Positions 1 through 5,337 of a DNA stretch of 5,337 bases are shown piece by piece. Below the pieces are notes generated by a model, which worked only from the letters and a program-made list of their open reading frames with translations, did no database searches and was not told where the DNA came from. The translations under genes were made by a program, and so were the position numbers. Source of the stretch: Porticoccaceae bacterium (GTDB lineage Bacteria > Pseudomonadota > Gammaproteobacteria > Pseudomonadales > Porticoccaceae); assembly GCA_002692165.1 (NCBI GenBank), contig NZJL01000024.1:3785-9121 (forward strand), written 5' to 3'. The stretch's first letter is position 1, and each line of letters begins with the position of its first letter.

Positions 1-77
1 GCTTCTGATGAAACATCAAGGTTGTCAATTCGACTTTTGATTATTTCGCTTATTTCTGATGGATTCAGTTGCTGCAT
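1..77 (-). CDS. atpA: F1 ATP synthase subunit alpha, N-terminal fragment (cut by the window edge)
   Basis: Only the first 25 codons and two bases are visible; the gene continues past position 1. The peptide begins MQQLNPSEISEIIKSRI, which closely resembles the N-terminus of E. coli AtpA (MQLNSTEISELIKQRI as recalled). This N-terminal helix binds the delta subunit at the top of the F1 hexamer. The full protein would be the roughly 510-residue non-catalytic nucleotide-binding subunit that alternates with beta in the cytoplasmic F1 head. The gene starts 15 bp after atpH, with a GGGG stretch 6 nt before the ATG and AGGA overlapping the end of atpH as alternative ribosome binding sites. It is the sixth gene of the atp operon. 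Identity rests on the N-terminal match together with gene order. Confidence 0.93.
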   Translation of the reverse strand, partial: MQQLNPSEISEIIKSRIDNLDVSSE

Positions 78-92
78 ACTAGGCCCCAATCC

Positions 93-629
93 TTAGATGT
101 TTAATGAATCTGCAAGTTTGGTCAAACGGCCACGAATAGAACCATCGATGATGGTATCTCCAGCCCTTATAACCACACCCCCTAGCAAGTTCTGATCTAG
201 TTGAACCTGCATATTAATTTTACGTCCCAACTTTTTTGCCAAAACGCTGTTAAGTTTATTCAACTGTTCGTCCTCAAGCTGTCTCGCAGCCAGAATATCT
301 ACGTCTATGGCCTTTTCATGATTGGCCTTCATAATTTCAAACTGTTGGGCAATTTGTACCATCAGTTGCAAACGTCGGTTTTCGGACAGTATGAGCAAAA
401 AATTCTCTATCGATTTATCTAGATCATCACCACATATCTCTTTCAAAACAGATGCCTTTTTGAGACCCGTCAGACTTGGCGAGGACAAAAGCTCGATAAT
501 AGATGGTTCTTGGGTCACCCGACCTAATAGTGCCAAACGTCTCGACCAGCCGCCCAAATCAGCAGAATCGCAAGCAACTTCAAAGGCCGCTCTCGCGTAT
601 GGACGTGCCAGTGTATGTAACTCTGCCAT
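93..629 (-). CDS. atpH: F1 ATP synthase subunit delta
   Basis: This 178-residue protein matches the usual length of the delta subunit (about 177). Delta caps the F1 head and links it to the peripheral b stalk, acting as part of the stator in the cytoplasm. The N-terminal helical domain (about residues 1-105) carries the family signature ARPYARAAFE at 8-17 and NFLLILSENRRL at 76-87. The C-terminal domain ends with the diagnostic segment GGVVIRAGDTIIDGSIRGRL at 150-169. Residues 105-145 are a charged region that probably contacts the C-terminus of b. The ATG is preceded by AGGA with a 7-nt spacer, and the gene sits 13 bp after atpF and 15 bp before atpA, so translation is probably linked along the operon. 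Nothing is truncated or unusual. Confidence 0.97.
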   Translation of the reverse strand: MAELHTLARPYARAAFEVACDSADLGGWSRRLALLGRVTQEPSIIELLSSPSLTGLKKASVLKEICGDDLDKSIENFLLILSENRRLQLMVQIAQQFEIMKANHEKAIDVDILAARQLEDEQLNKLNSVLAKKLGRKINMQVQLDQNLLGGVVIRAGDTIIDGSIRGRLTKLADSLNI

Positions 630-642
630 AAAGCGTTCCTAC

Positions 643-1113
643 TTATAGCCTAGCCGAGAATTCGTCTACCAACGCCCGATTGGCGGCGCTATCAATGGAT
701 GCCTCAAGCACTTTTTCCGCGCCTGCAATTGCTAGCCCTGCAACCACCCCTCGGAGCTCTTCTTTGGCACGGTTGATTTCTTGCTCAATCTCTGCCGCGG
801 CGGCGGCCTTCAATCGATCTCCCTCTAGAGTCGCTTGCGCCTTAGCCTCGTCCACTATTTGGCCAGCTCTTTTGTTGGCTTGATCAATAATATCAGCTGC
901 CTGCACTTTCGCTTCCCGCATTTGTTGATCCACGTTGTCTTGAGCGTCTTCTAAGTCACGCATTGCGCGATCAGCAGCATCTAAACCATCAGCAATTTTT
1001 TTCTGGCGTTCTTCCATCGCTTCAATAATCATCGGCCAAACATATTTCATGCAAAACCAAACGAAGAAGGCGAAAGTCACCATTTGCCCAAATAATGTAA
1101 GATTAATATTCAA
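643..1113 (-). CDS. atpF: Fo ATP synthase subunit b, TTG start
   Basis: Subunit b forms the dimeric peripheral stalk that holds F1 against rotation. The protein is 156 residues, the same length as E. coli b. Residues 5-27 form one membrane helix containing [11 protein letters not shown], which closely matches E. coli b. Residues 30-125 are a highly charged, Ala-rich coiled coil, starting with [11 protein letters not shown], and the C-terminal 30 residues form the delta-binding end. The start codon is TTG at 1113: the peptide from there ([10 protein letters not shown]) aligns with the E. coli start MNLNATILGQ, and a GAGGT ribosome binding site lies 6 nt upstream. The next ATG (residue 11) would delete part of the membrane helix and has no such site. 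The gap after atpE is 46 bp. Confidence 0.96.
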   Translation of the reverse strand: MNINLTLFGQMVTFAFFVWFCMKYVWPMIIEAMEERQKKIADGLDAADRAMRDLEDAQDNVDQQMREAKVQAADIIDQANKRAGQIVDEAKAQATLEGDRLKAAAAAEIEQEINRAKEELRGVVAGLAIAGAEKVLEASIDSAANRALVDEFSARL

Positions 1114-1119
1114 GCTCGC

Positions 1120-1124
1120 ACCTC
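1120..1124 (-). promoter_or_regulatory. Ribosome binding site of atpF
   Basis: GAGGT on the minus strand, 6 nt before a TTG codon. It is the strongest Shine-Dalgarno match in the operon. It decides the atpF start, because it positions ribosomes on the TTG rather than on the ATG ten codons further in. Confidence 0.75.
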
Positions 1125-1159
1125 GTATGCAAGAGTTTCGTTAAGAATTCGTTCCCTGT

Positions 1160-1427
<268 letters not shown>

Positions 1428-1436
1428 GTAAAAGAT

Positions 1437-2459
<1,023 letters not shown>

Positions 2460-2500
2460 TTAATTGCCCATTAATTACAAGTCGTAAGTCAAAGTCCAAA

Positions 2501-2881
2501 TCATGCCGAAAGCTGCCTTAGTGCTTTGGTCACGAATATCAAATAAAGCGAAACCATTGCTATAAAACCATAGACCACTAACTGTACGTCTATTCCAGCT
2601 GCAGCTCGGAAGGCTAGCCACAAGAGGAATGCTGTAAGTACAAACTTGGCTGCTTGTCCCAAGTAAAAATTCGCCACAACAGCTGATGATTGCCTCGCTC
2701 CCACTTTACTAAAAGCTATTTTAGCAAACCACGCTTGGGGAATGATGTGAATCATGCCTCCTATCAAAACCGAAAACGAAACCATCGAGCCAAACGGCAA
2801 TAAAAAGATGCTCGAAACACCCAAGGCGATAAGCTGCCACTTTAAGACTCTGTGAACAGGAGGCCTAACTATCGTCGACAT
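2501..2881 (-). CDS. atpI: ATP synthase assembly protein AtpI (UncI)
   Basis: AtpI is a small inner-membrane protein that helps assemble the c-ring and is not part of the finished enzyme. From the chosen start the protein has 126 residues, the same as E. coli AtpI. It shows four membrane segments (about 13-30, 33-53, 75-95 and 99-117) and the family motif NFYLGQAAKFVLTA at 71-84. The frame stays open up to an ATG at 3016, which would add 45 residues. That extension is rejected: it is polar, unlike the family, and it contains the operon promoter at 2949-2977. The ATG at 2881 has a GGAG site 6 nt upstream. The family is poorly conserved, so identification rests on topology, the motif and its position before atpB. 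Confidence 0.93.
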   Translation of the reverse strand: MSTIVRPPVHRVLKWQLIALGVSSIFLLPFGSMVSFSVLIGGMIHIIPQAWFAKIAFSKVGARQSSAVVANFYLGQAAKFVLTAFLLWLAFRAAAGIDVQLVVYGFIAMVSLYLIFVTKALRQLSA

Positions 2882-2887
2882 GAGCCA

Positions 2888-2891
2888 CTCC
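2888..2891 (-). promoter_or_regulatory. Ribosome binding site of atpI
   Basis: GGAG on the minus strand with a 6-nt spacer to the ATG at 2881. It supports the downstream start and the 126-residue AtpI over the 171-residue reading. Confidence 0.7.
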
Positions 2892-2906
2892 GGGTGAATT
2901 ATGATT

Positions 2907-2932
2907 AGGGCATAATTTTGAGCAGATGCCCT
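2907..2932 (-). other. Hairpin in the predicted atp mRNA leader
   Basis: A perfect 7-bp inverted repeat, AGGGCAT and ATGCCCT, flanks a 12-nt loop. It lies between the predicted transcription start (near 2942) and the atpI ribosome binding site, about 15 nt before that site. No T-run follows, so it is not a terminator. It could affect mRNA stability or translation, or be a protein-binding dyad. The function is unknown and the repeat is short enough to be chance. Confidence 0.35.
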
Positions 2933-2948
2933 TCTATCGGAGGCACGC

Positions 2949-2977
2949 ATTATAGGGATAGTATTGATCGGTTTCAA
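2949..2977 (-). promoter_or_regulatory. Sigma70-type promoter of the atp operon
   Basis: On the minus strand, TTGAAA (2972-2977) and TATAAT (2949-2954) are separated by exactly 17 bp, matching the consensus at 5 of 6 and 6 of 6 positions. Transcription should begin near 2941-2943, giving a leader of about 60 nt before atpI. The position just upstream of the first atp gene, in the only sizeable intergenic gap of the window, makes it the likely main promoter for atpIBEFHA and the genes that follow. Confidence 0.8.
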
Positions 2978-3005
2978 CGTGATTTCAGAACATTTATCAA
3001 GAGAA

Positions 3006-3031
3006 TCATCCGACATGACACACGTCGATGA
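3006..3031 (-). terminator. Weak terminator-like hairpin after the thiolase gene
   Basis: Minus-strand TCATCGAC and GTCGGATGA can pair as an 8-bp stem with one bulged base around a 9-nt loop, 43 nt past the thiolase stop codon. The following bases, TTCTCTT, are only partly T-rich, so this is at best a weak intrinsic terminator. It is the only candidate structure I found between the thiolase gene and the atp promoter, so some read-through into the atp operon is possible. Confidence 0.3.
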
Positions 3032-3073
3032 TAAACCATTAAAAGTTCCATAAATCCTAGAAAAATTTCATCC

Positions 3074-4282
3074 TTAAATTGCTCCATGCAACCCGATTAT
3101 AGATACACTGCAAACATTTCGATTTGGGAATCCGCCGAGATTATGAGTCAGCCCCATTTTAGGATCCGTGAGCTGGCGTTCCGCAGCTCGTCCCAGCAAT
3201 TGTTGGTAGATCTCGTAAACCATCCGCAATCCACTCGCTCCTAGAGGATGGCCGAAACACTTGAGACCACCATCAATATTGCACGGTAATTCGCCATCAC
3301 GATCGTAAACTCCGTTTAGCACATCCTTGGATGCATTACCCTCTTCAGATAGGCCCAGATCCTCCATTGTCACAAGCTCGGTTATGGAAAAACAATCATG
3401 CACTTCTACCAAATCAAGCTGCCTTTTCGGATCGACGATTTTGGCTTCGTCATAAGCTTTCTTGGAGGCCATTCCAGACGTCATTGCGTGGCTGCCATCC
3501 CATTCATCATGGAACATTTCGGACCCATTACTCACGGCCAGTTGGAGCGCCTTTATACTAACGATGCTAGAATTTTTTCCCAGTTTCTGAGCAATTTCAG
3601 GCGTTGTCAGAATTGCACATGCCGCACCATCGCTAACACCACAGCAGTCAAAGAGGCCAAGCGGATATGAGATCATTGGTGCTTTTAAAATTTTTTCTTT
3701 GGAGAGACGATTTTGAAGGTGCGCTTTAGGATTAAGTGCTCCATTCTCATGGCTCTTCCATGATATGTGTGCCATGGCCTCTTTGAGTTCATCCATCGCT
3801 ATATTGTGCTTATGAGAGTATGCAATCGCCAGCTGTGCGAATGACCCTGGAGCCGAAACACCCGGAAACCATTGATCTTCAAATGTACCCATGGTTCGCG
3901 TTGGCAATCCGCCAAATCCAGTATCCTTCAGCTTTTCAACACCCATCGCGAGCGCAATATCACAAGCTCCAGATGCTACGGCATATGCTGCCCCTCTGAG
4001 AGACTCTGAACCGGTAGCGCAGAGATTTTCAACACGAGTGACTGGTACATTCGGAAGTCGCAATGATTGGGACAGCGAAATAGAGGATTTTCCCATGCTA
4101 TGCTCTTCATAACATAATCCCAACCACGCCGCCTCTATGTTTTTGGTTTCTAATCCTGAATCATCCAAGCACTCCTGAAAAGCCTCCAGCATGAGCTGAT
4201 CTGCACCTTTATCCCAGCGCTCACCAAACCGCGTACAACCCATGCCGATGATTGCAACTTTATCTTTTATTCCACTAGCCAT
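3074..4282 (-). CDS. SCP-x-type thiolase (acetyl-CoA acetyltransferase family)
   Basis: This 402-residue protein belongs to the SCP-x/SCP2-type branch of thiolases, which cleave 3-oxoacyl-CoA with CoA or run the reverse Claisen condensation. It begins KVAIIGMGCTRFGERW, typical of this branch. The likely nucleophile is Cys88 in VENLCATGSESLRGA. The second site is EVHDCF (His295, Cys297), the HDCF motif that replaces NEAF in this branch, where its Cys takes over the acid/base role. The third is CFGHPLGASG with His345. NLGG at 381-384 ends the fold. All expected catalytic residues are present, so it should be an active thiolase rather than a Cys-less aldolase like Ltp2. It lies 23 bp after the HMG-CoA-synthase-like/DUF35 gene, and members of this branch often need a DUF35 partner. 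The Shine-Dalgarno is weak. The substrate is unknown; fatty, branched, aromatic or sterol side-chain acyl-CoAs are all possible. Confidence 0.9.
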   Translation of the reverse strand: MASGIKDKVAIIGMGCTRFGERWDKGADQLMLEAFQECLDDSGLETKNIEAAWLGLCYEEHSMGKSSISLSQSLRLPNVPVTRVENLCATGSESLRGAAYAVASGACDIALAMGVEKLKDTGFGGLPTRTMGTFEDQWFPGVSAPGSFAQLAIAYSHKHNIAMDELKEAMAHISWKSHENGALNPKAHLQNRLSKEKILKAPMISYPLGLFDCCGVSDGAACAILTTPEIAQKLGKNSSIVSIKALQLAVSNGSEMFHDEWDGSHAMTSGMASKKAYDEAKIVDPKRQLDLVEVHDCFSITELVTMEDLGLSEEGNASKDVLNGVYDRDGELPCNIDGGLKCFGHPLGASGLRMVYEIYQQLLGRAAERQLTDPKMGLTHNLGGFPNRNVCSVSIIGLHGAI

Positions 4283-4305
4283 AAAAATTTACTCGTGTTC
4301 TCAAG

Positions 4306-5337
4306 TTAGTTTTTGAATGGTGCCGCTTTCCAAAAATATCTATGATATCCCCGTAACTCGTCGAAATCCTTTATGCGGAACACCATCTCCAATGGCGTTC
4401 CGATTGATAATTCACCCGCAGAGAAATCAGCATATTCCATCATTAGCGTGCTTTTTTTATCGAATCTTACACTACCGTACATCAGAGGAGGATTCAGTGA
4501 CAAAGCAAGCCAATCTTCAGTAAAGGATTTAACCTCTCCGCGTTTGCTGGAGAAAGCTTCATCTTGCTGAGTATTCGATTTGCCACAAACCGGATTTACG
4601 CATAAATCTGTTTTTGGAAATTGGGCCACACCACATGCCTTGCAAAGGCCTCCAATAAATCCAGTTACTGCCCTGCGATTGCGAAAAAACGCTGACTGGG
4701 CAGTTCTATTATCTCGCTCCGCTCTCATTCCCCAATCCATATCAACCAATCGATTAAACGACAAAAACCGCAAATAATTATCGTCTTCAATGCCCTGACT
4801 GATGGTCAACTCGACTCCTCGAAAGGAGCGAGTCCTGCTGATATGGTCGGTTGCTTGGAATATCAATACATCGCAACCTTGTCCAAAACCAATTAATAAT
4901 ATTCGCTCACCAGCCTCGGCCGATTGCAGGACATCTGCCAATAAAATGAGCGCATCAGTACAACCCGCATGCCCGACGGTTTCACGAAAACCCTTGTGCA
5001 ATTTGGCCTGATTGAGACCACACCGAGCCGCTAAATTAGAAACCATTCGAGAGTCAAGACCTGCAATCAAAAAATGGTCAATACTTTCATGTGTTATTTT
5101 TTTCTCAGCCAGCAGCCCTTCCACTGCCTCTGGTATAATTCGCATTATACCTTCATCACGGACCCAGCGCTCTTCCAACACGTAATTGTAATCCGAGTGC
5201 GATGCTCGATAGTGATCCACCAGGTCGCGAGAAATCGAATGGGACCCAACGAAATTGGCCACCAAATCTCCTGATCCCACAAGCACAGCCGCCGCGCCGT
5301 CGCCCACAATAAGTTCATCAATACTGCCCGGCTTTGT
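4306..5337 (-). CDS. HMG-CoA-synthase/KAS III-like domain fused to zinc-ribbon OB-fold (DUF35), 5' end outside window
   Basis: The frame is open to the window edge, so the first 343 visible residues lack the true N-terminus; a GTG at 5307 is internal. Numbered from the edge, residues 1 to about 175 are the C-terminal half of an HMG-CoA-synthase/KAS III-like fold, with GDGAAAVLVG at 12-21 and GHAGCTDALILLADVL at 122-137. After a linker (about 176-230) comes a zinc ribbon, Cys232, Cys235, Cys246, Cys251 (C-x2-C-x10-C-x4-C), then an OB-fold (about 265-335) ending YHRYFWKAAPF. DUF35 proteins bind thiolase-fold enzymes and pass acyl-CoA or acyl intermediates between sites; here the domain is covalently joined to a synthase-like partner. 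The usual catalytic His and Asn appear replaced. The nucleophilic Cys region is not visible. The next gene is the thiolase, a probable partner. The exact reaction is unknown. Confidence 0.85.
   Translation of the reverse strand, partial: TKPGSIDELIVGDGAAAVLVGSGDLVANFVGSHSISRDLVDHYRASHSDYNYVLEERWVRDEGIMRIIPEAVEGLLAEKKITHESIDHFLIAGLDSRMVSNLAARCGLNQAKLHKGFRETVGHAGCTDALILLADVLQSAEAGERILLIGFGQGCDVLIFQATDHISRTRSFRGVELTISQGIEDDNYLRFLSFNRLVDMDWGMRAERDNRTAQSAFFRNRRAVTGFIGGLCKACGVAQFPKTDLCVNPVCGKSNTQQDEAFSSKRGEVKSFTEDWLALSLNPPLMYGSVRFDKKSTLMMEYADFSAGELSIGTPLEMVFRIKDFDELRGYHRYFWKAAPFKN

Noticed and set aside
322..648. A plus-strand reading frame of 108 codons opposite atpH
   Set aside because: It is antisense to a clearly conserved gene, has no recognisable domain and no independent ribosome binding signal, so it is a shadow frame. 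The Ala/Ser-rich frame at 680-883 opposite atpF is rejected for the same reason.
2460..2471. A three-codon ATG-GGC-AAT-TAA frame directly abutting the atpB start
   Set aside because: A stop touching the next ATG would suit translational coupling, but so short a frame with no clear ribosome binding site is expected by chance.
2892..2925. A second promoter (CTGCTC, 16 bp, CATAAT) close to atpI
   Set aside because: The -35 matches at only two of six positions and the transcript would begin almost at the ribosome binding site; the upstream promoter is far better.
2882..3016. An N-terminal extension of AtpI starting at the ATG at 3016
   Set aside because: It contains the TTGAAA/TATAAT promoter, has a polar sequence unlike AtpI proteins, and a better start with a GGAG site and family-typical length exists at 2881.

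Overview
The window looks like chromosomal DNA of a gammaproteobacterium, probably marine or environmental, with moderate GC (mid-40s percent by eye). The evidence is the F1Fo ATP synthase subunits, which resemble E. coli/Pseudomonas-type proteins in length, motifs and gene order. All genes lie on the minus strand, so transcription runs from high to low coordinates. There is no gene-free stretch longer than about 200 bases.

Upstream block (5337 to 3074): two genes, 23 bp apart. The first enters from outside the window. It is a fusion of an HMG-CoA-synthase/KAS III-like domain with a C-terminal zinc-ribbon plus OB-fold (DUF35) domain. The second is an SCP-x-type thiolase with an apparently intact active site. 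Known thiolase/DUF35 assemblies (the archaeal thiolase-HMG-CoA synthase-DUF35 complex, BbsAB, the Ltp2-ChsH2 aldolase) suggest that the two products form an acyl-CoA-processing complex. The substrate cannot be read from the sequence.

Intergenic region (3073 to 2882): a weak terminator-like hairpin, then a near-consensus sigma70 promoter (TTGAAA-17-TATAAT), then a leader of about 60 nt with a small hairpin and a good ribosome binding site. This is the likely atp operon promoter. It lies inside the longest possible atpI reading frame, which shows that the true atpI start is at 2881.

ATP synthase block (2881 to 1): atpI, atpB, atpE, atpF, atpH and the first 25 codons of atpA, in canonical order with gaps of 13 to 46 bp. 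AtpI assists c-ring assembly; a, c and b form the membrane Fo sector; delta joins the stalk to F1; alpha starts F1. The conserved Asp56 in subunit c, with no sodium-binding signature, indicates a proton-coupled enzyme.

The most unusual point is in AtpB. The segment between the essential Arg214 and Gln321 is about 65 residues longer than in E. coli and seems to hold an extra transmembrane hairpin. Other points are non-canonical residues at the expected catalytic positions of the HMG-CoA-synthase-like domain, a TTG start for atpF, and an atpE leader that resembles the E. coli translational enhancer.
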